From an uncultured Opitutia bacterium (GTDB lineage: Bacteria > Verrucomicrobiota > Verrucomicrobiia > Opitutales > Opitutaceae), in contig CAIPAH010000002.1 of NCBI GenBank assembly GCA_903862955.1, positions 1 to 35,328 on the forward strand: DNA of 35,328 nt. The letters are read 5' to 3'. This document shows positions 7,296 to 13,764 of the stretch, piece by piece. Made by a program: the position numbers and the translations under genes. Under the pieces are notes generated by a model. It made no database searches. It was not told where the DNA came from and was given only the letters and a program-made list of their open reading frames with translations. Positions within the stretch are counted from its first letter, which is position 1. Each line of letters starts with the position of its first letter.

Positions 7296-8810
7296 ATGTT
7301 TGAACTGACCGACCAACCGATTGATTCCGCGGCCCTGCGGGCCCGGCTCGAGCGCCCGGACGCGGGGGCGTGCGTCGTGTTTGAGGGCTGGGTGCGCAAT
7401 CATCACGCCGGCCAGCCCGTCACGAAACTCGAGTATGAGGCCTTTGACCAAATGGCGCGGCTCGAGGGCGAAGCCATCACGAGCGAGGCCGAGCAGGAAC
7501 ATCCCGGCTGCACGGTGCTCTGCGTGCACCGCACGGGCTCGCTGCCGGTGGGGGAACTCGCGGTGTGGATTGGCGTGGCGTCGGCGCACCGCCACGCGGC
7601 GTTTCTCGCGTGCCGGCAGGTGATCGAGGAAATCAAACGCCGGCTGCCCGTCTGGAAAAAGGAGCATCACCCGGGCGGCGCAGCCGAGTGGGTGAATTGC
7701 ACCACGGAGGCGACGGCGGGCTGGCTCTCGCCCGAAAATTATTACGCACGCCAAGTCTCTCTGCCCGAGGTCGGCGCGGCCGGGCAGGCGAAGCTGGCGG
7801 CGGCGAGCGTGCTGGTGGTGGGCGTGGGCGGGTTGGGCTGCCCGGCCGCGCTGTATCTGGCGACGGCGGGAGTGGGGCGGCTCACGCTCGCCGACGCAGG
7901 CAAAGTGGAGATGTCGAATTTGCACCGGCAGGTGTTGTTCACCGCGGACGACGTCGGCGCCGCCAAGGCCACGGCCGCCGCGGCTCGGTTGCGCGCGCAA
8001 AACCCGCTGGTGAAAATCGAGGCGCACGCGGCCGACGTGACGCCGGCGAACGTGCGCGCGCTGGTCGCAGGCCGGTCCGCCGTGCTCGACTGCACGGACA
8101 ATTTCGCCACGCGCTTCCTGCTGCACGACGCCTGCCGTTTCGCGGGCGTGCCGCTCGTGTCGGCGGCAGTGTATCGCTTCGAGGGCGAGCTGAACGTCTT
8201 CCGGCCGAACGCAGTTGGCTGCCTGCACTGCCTGTGGGCGGGACGGGCGGCGGGTGAACTGGAGGCGGTCGCGAACTGCGCGGGTGCGCCGGTGTTCGGG
8301 CCGGCGGTGGGCGTGCTCGGCGTGATGCAGGCGGCAGAGACGTTGAAACTCATTTTGGGTCTCGCGACGACGGGCGACGGGCAGACGACGCGGCTGGTCA
8401 ACCTGCTGGATTTTTCGATGCAGGGCATCGCGCGCTCCGGCGATCCCTCCTGTCCGGTCTGCGGGAATCCTATCTCTGCGCCGTCCCGCTGCGCCGATTT
8501 GCCGGACTCGGCTCCCGTGGTGTTGTCTGCGGAGCAACTCGCCGCCCTTGGCCCGGTGCAGATCCTCGCGTTGCTGGAACCCGGCGAGACGCTGGACGCG
8601 GTCACCGCGCCCGCCGGTGCGATCGCCCTGCCGATGTACGACCTCGTCGGCATCCGCGAGCGCGCCGCGCATGTCCTGACGGTCCTGGTCTGCCGCCACG
8701 GCCTCCGCAGCGCCGCGCTGGCCCGGCTGTTCCGCGCCGAAGGCCTCGGCAAGATTTACGCCCTCGCCGGCACCCTGCCGGCGATTCGAGCGCACACGAC
8801 GGCAAACTAA
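7296..8810 (+). CDS. Fused MoaE - MoeB - rhodanese protein (molybdopterin synthase large subunit plus MoaD-activating enzyme)
   Basis: 504 residues with three domains. Residues 1-140 are MoaE: VVFEGWVRNHHAG, LEYEAFDQMA, VGELAVWIGVASAHRHAAF, and LPVWKKE with the catalytic-type lysine. Residues about 148-390 are MoeB/ThiF-like adenylyltransferase: VGVGGLGCPAALYLATAGVG (nucleotide loop), NLHRQVLF, DCTDNFATRFLL, YRFEGELNVF, and two CxxC pairs (CLHC at 309-312, CPVC at 386-389) that should hold zinc. Residues about 405-504 are a rhodanese domain whose loop CRHGLRS (C466-S472) keeps the catalytic cysteine. Human MOCS3 and some bacterial MoeB proteins have MoeB-rhodanese; the added MoaE is the unusual part. 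One protein would activate MoaD, help sulfurate it and use it to make molybdopterin. It is the last gene of the plus-strand block. Confidence 0.92.
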   Translation: MFELTDQPIDSAALRARLERPDAGACVVFEGWVRNHHAGQPVTKLEYEAFDQMARLEGEAITSEAEQEHPGCTVLCVHRTGSLPVGELAVWIGVASAHRHAAFLACRQVIEEIKRRLPVWKKEHHPGGAAEWVNCTTEATAGWLSPENYYARQVSLPEVGAAGQAKLAAASVLVVGVGGLGCPAALYLATAGVGRLTLADAGKVEMSNLHRQVLFTADDVGAAKATAAAARLRAQNPLVKIEAHAADVTPANVRALVAGRSAVLDCTDNFATRFLLHDACRFAGVPLVSAAVYRFEGELNVFRPNAVGCLHCLWAGRAAGELEAVANCAGAPVFGPAVGVLGVMQAAETLKLILGLATTGDGQTTRLVNLLDFSMQGIARSGDPSCPVCGNPISAPSRCADLPDSAPVVLSAEQLAALGPVQILALLEPGETLDAVTAPAGAIALPMYDLVGIRERAAHVLTVLVCRHGLRSAALARLFRAEGLGKIYALAGTLPAIRAHTTAN

Positions 8811-8835
8811 CGCAGTTGCTCCCGGCAAGGTCTTC

Positions 8836-9219
8836 TCAAGGCCGCGCCACGACGCCACCCATCCGATTATTGATGGCGTGGGCGAGCAGGCAGGCGAGGA
8901 AAGCCGATGTGCCCAAGCTGCCGCCGAGGCTGATCGGCAATTGGGAGACGGCAAAGAAGAGGGCGCTGAAAATGAGCGCCGCCAGGAGGATGTATTTCTC
9001 CGACAGCCGGCCGGCATCGCTCATGCCCACGAAGCTCGCCCCGAAGAACGCCGCCTGCAGCTTCGGCGCCAGCAACCAGCCGGACGGCGCCGTGACGGCG
9101 ACGAACAGCAGGCTGGCCAGGGTCGAGGACCGGATCGCTCCCAGATGCGTCCCTTGGGCCAATCGGAAAGTGAAGTGTGCGCCCAACAAAGAGGCGGCGA
9201 TGATGAACAGATAAGTCAT
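8836..9219 (-). CDS. Small membrane protein, second of a paralogous pair
   Basis: 127 residues from ATG 9219, with four or five hydrophobic segments. The ATG overlaps the TGA of the preceding gene (ATGA), which sets the start. I do not recognise the family. It aligns along most of its length with the preceding gene product: THLGAIRSS matches FHLSAVISS, LQAAFFGASFVGM (54-66) matches LQAIIYAGSFAGM, and LGGSLGTSAFLACLL (98-112) matches FGGKLGASAFVVSLL, with nearly identical spacing. The two probably form a heteromeric membrane complex. It converges with the moaE-moeB fusion gene, 25 bases away. Confidence 0.7.
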   Translation of the reverse strand: MTYLFIIAASLLGAHFTFRLAQGTHLGAIRSSTLASLLFVAVTAPSGWLLAPKLQAAFFGASFVGMSDAGRLSEKYILLAALIFSALFFAVSQLPISLGGSLGTSAFLACLLAHAINNRMGGVVARP

Positions 9220-9728
9220 GGCAGCACGAGGGAGACGAGCAGCAGGAGCAGTGACACCACGAACGCGCTGGCGCCGAGTTTGCCGCCAAACCCGGCGAAC
9301 CGGGGTTGCAGGAAAAGATAGCTCAGCGCCCCGCAGGCGGACGCGAAAAGAATCAGGTGCGTGCCGGCCAGCAATTGCGGGGAGCACATCCCGGCAAAGC
9401 TGCCGGCGTAGATAATCGCCTGCAGGCTGCGCGGCTTGTGGCTCTCGGGAAACGGGATGAAAGTTCCCGCGAGTCCAACGACGGCCGAACTGATCACGGC
9501 GGAAAGATGAAATTGTTGACGCAGGAGCAGACAGCTGGCGCAGCCAAGATAAAACGCCGTGAAGTGCCGGCTGTATAACAACAGGTGCCCCGGGCTTGGC
9601 CGCCGGGCGGGATCTTTGATCACCCGCCGGGCTTGCGCCCGGAGACGTTCAGGGAGCGTCCAACGCACACCACTCCATCGGGTGGCGAGATCGCCCGCTG
9701 TCCCGTCGCGCGTTGCGCCCTCGGGCAT
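9216..9728 (-). CDS. Small membrane protein, first of a paralogous pair, with basic N-terminal extension
   Basis: 170 residues. Residues 1-50 are hydrophilic and Arg-rich (GVRWTLPERLRAQARRVIK). The remainder is hydrophobic with about four or five helices and contains the shared motifs HLSAVISSAVVGL (74-86), LQAIIYAGSFAGM (102-114) and FGGKLGASAFVVSLL (147-161). The ATG at 9728 lies immediately after an in-frame-unrelated TAA of a possible upstream peptide. Later starts that would drop the basic extension cannot be excluded. Function unknown; the overlap with its paralogue suggests equal production of two subunits. Confidence 0.65.
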   Translation of the reverse strand: MPEGATRDGTAGDLATRWSGVRWTLPERLRAQARRVIKDPARRPSPGHLLLYSRHFTAFYLGCASCLLLRQQFHLSAVISSAVVGLAGTFIPFPESHKPRSLQAIIYAGSFAGMCSPQLLAGTHLILFASACGALSYLFLQPRFAGFGGKLGASAFVVSLLLLLVSLVLP

Positions 9729-9848
9729 TTATTCGGCGGGACGAGCCCGGAAAATGCGCGTCACCACGCTGCCGCAGTGAAGGCAAAGCTTTGGCAAGGG
9801 ATCCATCGCGGGCGCCTTGCTGGGCTTGTTTCCGAACGCAGGGTTCAC
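9729..9848 (-). CDS. Possible 39-residue peptide with one CxxC knuckle
   Basis: From a GTG at 9848 the frame reads VNPAFGNKPSKAPAM, then DPLPKLCLHCGSVVTRIFRA, ending RPAE. An ATG at 9806 would give 25 residues. The CLHCGS pair looks like half of a zinc ribbon. Its TAA (9731-9729) directly abuts the ATG of the next gene, as expected for translational coupling. There is no clear ribosome binding site and the frame is short, so it may be chance. Confidence 0.3.
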   Translation of the reverse strand: MNPAFGNKPSKAPAMDPLPKLCLHCGSVVTRIFRARPAE

Positions 9849-9896
9849 GACGGAAGCCTGCGCGGGGGAGCGGGTGACTCAATTCATTCGGGGAGT

Positions 9897-9908
9897 TTTC
9901 CCGGGAAA
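9897..9908. promoter_or_regulatory. 12-base palindrome in the divergent gap before the secretion locus
   Basis: TTTCCCGGGAAA is a perfect palindrome. It lies in the 195-base gap (9849-10043) between the minus-strand membrane pair and the plus-strand genes leading into gspG. Nothing else is recognisable there. It could be an operator, but a 12-base palindrome is weak evidence alone. Confidence 0.2.
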
Positions 9909-10043
9909 TTATGATTTGGAATCGGTGCCATTAGGCTCCTCCTTGGGCGCGCGTGGCCGGCGATTCGTTGCCTGTTCTTAACCGGGGGCGGGTTGTGGAA
10001 TGGAGTGGGAGCGACAAACTGGTCGATGATTCCCGCCGCCACC

Positions 10044-10238
10044 ATGAGCCTGACTTCCCCCGCAATCGACCCAACGGTCTCCGTTGATTTTCCGATGGAC
10101 GATCTGGTGCGCCTGCAGCTCCGGATCGCGCGCCGCGCGGACGAGCTGGCCCAGCTGCAGGAGCATGACGTGGCGTGTGGCTACTGGGAGACCGCCGAAC
10201 GGGAATTGTTGCCGGATCAGTTGCGATTGAGTGCGTGA
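10044..10238 (+). CDS. Small hypothetical protein, DUF2934-like
   Basis: 64 residues from ATG 10044 (an in-frame GTG lies upstream at 9993). The helical segment LQLRIARRADELAQLQEHD, then ACGYWETAERELL, resembles the small DUF2934 family, in which a helix with IAxRAxEL is followed by a W-x-x-AE-x-E-L ending. The function of that family is not known to me. It precedes gspG by 103 bases on the same strand and may share its transcript. The call is based on remembered pattern only. Confidence 0.45.
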   Translation: MSLTSPAIDPTVSVDFPMDDLVRLQLRIARRADELAQLQEHDVACGYWETAERELLPDQLRLSA

Positions 10239-10341
10239 CGCAGATCGCCCGTCCGGTGCGAGCCGGGCGTGTTTTTTCCGCAACTTTTGGGCGTCGCGGG
10301 CGTCTCGACATCCACGCGCCAAGCGCCAACCTCTTGCTGCC

Positions 10342-10785
10342 ATGATGCTTTCACCCCGTTCTGCTGTCTTCCGCTCTGTCCGCCGCGGTTTCACGCTGCT
10401 CGAAATCATGATCGCCCTCGCCATTCTGGCGCTGCTGGTGGGGCTGGCGGTCACGAATTTGGACACCGTTTTCGGCAACGCGCAGACCACGACCGCGAAG
10501 CTTTTCGTGAGCGAATCCATCAAGTTGCCGCTCAGCAGCTACCGCATCGCCATGGGCGACTATCCGTCGACGTCGGACGGGTTGCAGGCCCTGATCACCG
10601 CGCCGGCCAGCAAGGCCGAGTCGTGGCACGGGCCGTATTTCAGCGACTCGAAGCTCCCGGTCGATCCGTGGGGTGAGCCGTACGTCTACCGTTATCCGGG
10701 CGTGCACAACAAGAACGGCTACGACATCTATTCCAAGGGCCCGGACAAGATCGACGGCACGGCGGACGACATCGGCAATTGGTAG
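10342..10785 (+). CDS. gspG: Type II secretion major pseudopilin GspG
   Basis: 147 residues. It is the main subunit of the periplasmic pseudopilus that drives substrates through the secretin. A short basic leader ends SVRRG, then FTLLEIMIALAILALLVG begins, so the prepilin peptidase would cut after Gly and methylate Phe. The C-terminus has the GspG signature DPWGEPYVYRYPG, YDIYSKGPDK and the acidic calcium-site end DGTADDIGNW. Two adjacent ATGs (10342 and 10345) are possible starts. It is the first of seven plus-strand secretion genes (G-H-I-J-K-L-M). The prepilin peptidase gene is not in this window. Confidence 0.95.
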   Translation: MMLSPRSAVFRSVRRGFTLLEIMIALAILALLVGLAVTNLDTVFGNAQTTTAKLFVSESIKLPLSSYRIAMGDYPSTSDGLQALITAPASKAESWHGPYFSDSKLPVDPWGEPYVYRYPGVHNKNGYDIYSKGPDKIDGTADDIGNW

Positions 10786-10832
10786 ACCTGCTCCACCATG
10801 GCTACGCGGGGCGCAGTCCGGGCGGCCATTTC

Positions 10833-11378
10833 ATGAACGTGAACGCCAAGGCAGCGGGTGAAAGAGCGGCCGAGGGCGGCCGTGGCCGGCGAAGCAACGC
10901 CTTCACGCTCCTCGAAATTCTGCTGGCGATTGCGTTGATGGGGCTGATCGCGGCGGTACTCGTCACGGGCGGGGCGGAGATGCTCAGCGACAAGCCGGCG
11001 ACGCCCGAGGCGGTGTTTTGGAAGGCGGTGCAACAGTCGCGGCTGACGGCGCTGGGCGCGGAGCGGGAGGTGCGGCTGGCGTTTGACCCGAAGACGCAGG
11101 CGTTCGTGGTGGATGGTGGCGCAACCCCGCAGAGCCTGCCGGTGCCGGCGACGAAGGACTTGACCGTCGATTTCCTGTCGGCGCAGCCAGGCCAGAGCTC
11201 GGTGCTGATTGGCGGCGAAATGGTCGACACCAAGACGATCCCCGCGGTCTCGTTTTATCCCGACGGCACCTGCTCGGCTTTCCGCGTGCAATTCCGCGCC
11301 GGCGGCGCGGCCCACGTGCTGGCCATCGATCCCTGGACCTGCGCACCGGTGCTCACGCGCGCGGAGGCCACGCCCTGA
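10833..11378 (+). CDS. gspH: Type II secretion minor pseudopilin, GspH-like
   Basis: 181 residues. The basic leader (GRGRRSNA) is followed by FTLLEILLAIALMGLIAAVL, a class III prepilin signal and transmembrane helix. The residue before the cut is Ala, not the usual Gly. The rest is a soluble, sequence-variable domain, as in GspH. The name is given from order (G-H-I-J-K) and size rather than specific residues. An in-frame GTG lies upstream, but ATG 10833 places the prepilin motif at a normal distance. It ends one base before gspI. Confidence 0.8.
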   Translation: MNVNAKAAGERAAEGGRGRRSNAFTLLEILLAIALMGLIAAVLVTGGAEMLSDKPATPEAVFWKAVQQSRLTALGAEREVRLAFDPKTQAFVVDGGATPQSLPVPATKDLTVDFLSAQPGQSSVLIGGEMVDTKTIPAVSFYPDGTCSAFRVQFRAGGAAHVLAIDPWTCAPVLTRAEATP

Positions 11379-11379
11379 C

Positions 11380-11835
11380 ATGAGAAGGGGATTTACGCTT
11401 CTCGAAGTGATCGTCGCGCTGGCGGTCTTCGCGCTTGCGGCGGTCGTGCTCGGTGCGGCTTACGTGAACGTGCTCGGCGCCTACGAGACGGTTGCCCGCG
11501 GCAACCAGACCGACGAGGACGTCCGCTTTGCCCGCGCCCAGCTGCTGGCCGAGCCCGACCACGACAAGGCGGAGACCGGCAGCGACTTCACGTCGCTCAG
11601 TGGCCGGCAGGTGAAATGGCATGCGACGATCACGTCCACCTCGACGGCGGACCTATTCACCGTGACCTTTGTCTGCGACTTGGGCGGCGCCGCGGGAATC
11701 GACCCGCAGACCGTGACGGAGAATTTCACCGTGATGCGGCCCACGTGGTCGGATCCGACGGAGAACTCCAAGTTGAAGCAGGACGCGCAGGACCGCATCG
11801 CAACGCTGCAGGGGAAGACCACGTCGAACAAATGA
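11380..11835 (+). CDS. gspI: Type II secretion minor pseudopilin, GspI-like
   Basis: 151 residues with a minimal leader MRRG followed by FTLLEVIVALAVFALAAVVL, a very clear prepilin cleavage site (Gly then Phe, Glu at +5) and helix. GspI, J and K cap the tip of the pseudopilus. The size and position between the H- and J-like genes support GspI. Its TGA overlaps the ATG of gspJ by four bases. Confidence 0.82.
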   Translation: MRRGFTLLEVIVALAVFALAAVVLGAAYVNVLGAYETVARGNQTDEDVRFARAQLLAEPDHDKAETGSDFTSLSGRQVKWHATITSTSTADLFTVTFVCDLGGAAGIDPQTVTENFTVMRPTWSDPTENSKLKQDAQDRIATLQGKTTSNK

Positions 11836-12620
11836 GTGCACGACCTGAGATTGTCCCGGGGATGCGCCGGCCGGCCTTGGCTGCAGGGTGGAACGCGTTG
11901 CTCTCAACGCGTGGCTTGAGGTGGGCGTCGGTTTCCATACCGACGCCTTCCTATCGCCGATGTGGAAACCGACGACCACCCGCAGAACACGCCTTCACGC
12001 TCCTCGAGATCCTGCTCGCGTTGGCGTTGACGGCACTCGTGCTGGTTTCGCTCAACACCTTTGTCTTCTCGATGGGCGAACTGTGGGGACGCAACGCCGA
12101 CGTGCGGCTGTTCGACCGGCATGTGCGGGCCGTCACGCGGTTTCTCGACCAGGAACTGCACGCGGCGTCGCTGCCGCCGTATGCCGCGGCGGGCACGTCG
12201 CCGATCGTGCCGCAGGAGATCAAGCCGCTGAACGGGACGACGGACAACCTGCTCACCTACGAGCTGACCGCCGGCGACCGCCTGCTGGTCTGGCCCGACC
12301 GGCCGTTGCCCGAGGTGGTGTGCTCGCTGCAGGCGCGCGAGCGCGAGGGGCTGGTGCTGCTGTGGCATTCGCGGCTCGAGACGAAGTTCAACGACGACCC
12401 GCCGCGCGAGACGGTCATCACGCCGCTGGTGACCGCGCTGGCCTACGATTACTACGACCCGGATTTCCGGACGTGGAAAACGGAGGAGACGATCCGCAAG
12501 AACGCCTCCGGCCAGCTGTTGACGCCCCAGCGGCTGCGGCTGCGGTTCGCCTACGGGAAGTTGAAGCGCGAGAGCGTCATCACGCTGAACGTGCCGACGG
12601 AGGGGCTGCCGAATTTTTGA
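11832..12620 (+). CDS. gspJ: Type II secretion minor pseudopilin, GspJ-like, with long repeat-bearing leader
   Basis: 262 residues from the ATG overlapping the gspI stop. The prepilin helix FTLLEILLALALTALVLVSL starts only after about 53 residues, whereas leaders of this class are normally short (6-30). The residue before the cut is Ala (AEHA). The leader is encoded by palindromic repeat DNA at about 11891-11973, which appears to have entered in frame. An internal ATG at 11862 still leaves a long leader. The mature domain (about 210 residues, with RHVRAVTRFLDQELHAASLP and a C-terminal strand RLRLRFAYGKLKRESVITL) fits GspJ. The true start needs experimental confirmation. Confidence 0.82.
   Translation: MSARPEIVPGMRRPALAAGWNALLSTRGLRWASVSIPTPSYRRCGNRRPPAEHAFTLLEILLALALTALVLVSLNTFVFSMGELWGRNADVRLFDRHVRAVTRFLDQELHAASLPPYAAAGTSPIVPQEIKPLNGTTDNLLTYELTAGDRLLVWPDRPLPEVVCSLQAREREGLVLLWHSRLETKFNDDPPRETVITPLVTALAYDYYDPDFRTWKTEETIRKNASGQLLTPQRLRLRFAYGKLKRESVITLNVPTEGLPNF
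11891..11973. repeat. REP-like palindromic element inside the gspJ leader
   Basis: Two hairpins lie in tandem. The first pairs ACGCGTTG with CAACGCGT around 11893-11912. The second, GGCGTCGGT (11924-11932) and ACCGACGCC (11939-11947), is a perfect 9-bp stem with loop TTCCAT. A further inverted copy of part of it, TGGAAACCGAC (about 11963-11973), pairs with GTCGGTTTCCA at 11927-11937. The block is translated as the gspJ leader. Confidence 0.75.
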
Positions 12621-12621
12621 G

Positions 12622-13764
12622 ATGACCCACCTTCGCCAAGCCTACGGTGGGCAGGCCCACCACCAGTCCACACGCAGCTCCGTGCTGGTGATCGTGCTCG
12701 TCACGATCGTGTTCACCTCGATGGCGCTGGTGGCGCTCATCGAGCAGGCGAGCAACGACCTGCTGGTCGAGTCGCGGGCCGCCGCGGCGCGCCGGCTACG
12801 CCAGGAGGCCTACTCGGCGCTGGAGGTCACACTCGCCACGCTGCAGAACTTCATCCAGGCCGACAGCGGCCTGCACCATCCCGCGGAGGGCTGGGGCGAC
12901 CCGCTGGGCTTCGCCGGCTGGACGCCACGCGACGGCTGCACGGCGGAAGTTACGCTGGCGGACGAAAGCGCCAAGATCCCGCTCAGCCGCGTGGATGCGA
13001 CGACGCTGGTCAACCTGTTCCAGTCCTGGCAAATGGCGCCGGCCGACGCCCAACGGCTGGCCGACGCGCTGCTCGGGTGGATGCGGAAGGACTACGTGCC
13101 GGCCTCGGGCCAGCCGACCGACTACGACCAGCTGGCGATTCCCTACGGCGTGCCGGGCCGGTCGATGCGGTCGTTTTCCGAACTCGCGGCGATCGACGAT
13201 GCGCGCGACGTGTTCTACGACGACCAAGGCCGGCCCAACGACCTGTGGCGCCGGTTTGCCGCGACGTTCTCGATCTACAACTACTCGCAGGTGAACCTGA
13301 ACGCCGCGTCGGCGGACGTCCTGACGGCGCTCGGCTTCACGGATCCCGCCCAGCAGCAGCGCGTCGCCGACTACCTGGCGGGCACGGGCGCGTATGTGTC
13401 GAAGGGCCCGCAGTGGTTCAACTCCGCCAACGACGCCAACACCGTGCTGGGCTCCGGGACGCTGCCGCCGATGGCGGGCACGCAGATCCGGGCGCTGCGG
13501 GTGAACATCGTGATGCATGAAGGGCGCGGCGAATTCCGGCTCACGGCGGTGGTTTCGCCCACGGGTGGCGCGAGCATTGTGAGCACGACTGCAACCTCGG
13601 GCACCGCTGCCGCGTCTGACACGACGACCGCGGGCGCCGGGACCAGCAACGCGGCCACGCCCGCGGTGGCCCCGGTGACGCCCGCGCTCCGGCTCAACTA
13701 CCCATTTACTCTCTTGGAAATTCAGGAAAATGCTGAGATGTCACCTGCTCCGCCTGCCGCATGA
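12622..13764 (+). CDS. gspK: Type II secretion minor pseudopilin, GspK-like
   Basis: 380 residues. GspK is the largest pseudopilin and sits at the tip with I and J. The helix SVLVIVLVTIVFTSMALVAL lies at about residues 19-40 and lacks Glu at +5, which is a known GspK trait. The body contains the helix-hairpin-helix-like NLNAASADVLTALGF typical of the family. A Thr/Ala/Gly-rich linker (about 320-355) precedes the C-terminus. The first residues (HLRQAYGGQA) are encoded by a repeat-like palindrome. ATG 12622 is one base after the gspJ stop. The TGA overlaps the gspL ATG. Confidence 0.85.
   Translation: MTHLRQAYGGQAHHQSTRSSVLVIVLVTIVFTSMALVALIEQASNDLLVESRAAAARRLRQEAYSALEVTLATLQNFIQADSGLHHPAEGWGDPLGFAGWTPRDGCTAEVTLADESAKIPLSRVDATTLVNLFQSWQMAPADAQRLADALLGWMRKDYVPASGQPTDYDQLAIPYGVPGRSMRSFSELAAIDDARDVFYDDQGRPNDLWRRFAATFSIYNYSQVNLNAASADVLTALGFTDPAQQQRVADYLAGTGAYVSKGPQWFNSANDANTVLGSGTLPPMAGTQIRALRVNIVMHEGRGEFRLTAVVSPTGGASIVSTTATSGTAAASDTTTAGAGTSNAATPAVAPVTPALRLNYPFTLLEIQENAEMSPAPPAA
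12631..12661. repeat. Palindromic repeat in the start of gspK
   Basis: GGTGGGC (12646-12652) and GCCCACC (12655-12661) form a perfect 7-bp inverted repeat with an AG centre. It is preceded by CTTCGCCAAGCCTAC (12631-12645). Translated it reads LRQAYGGQAH, a peptide I recall as a common translation of interspersed bacterial repeats. The identification as a repeat is therefore partly from memory. Confidence 0.5.

Noticed and set aside
5874-9017. 1047-residue minus-strand open frame across the moa genes
   Set aside because: It is antisense to moaA, moaD and the moaE fusion, all with intact catalytic motifs. Its composition is low-complexity Arg/Ala/Gln.
13700-13730. PFTLLEIQENAE near the C-terminus of GspK looks like a second prepilin motif
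   Set aside because: It is followed by polar residues, not a hydrophobic helix, and is at the wrong end of the protein. Chance similarity.
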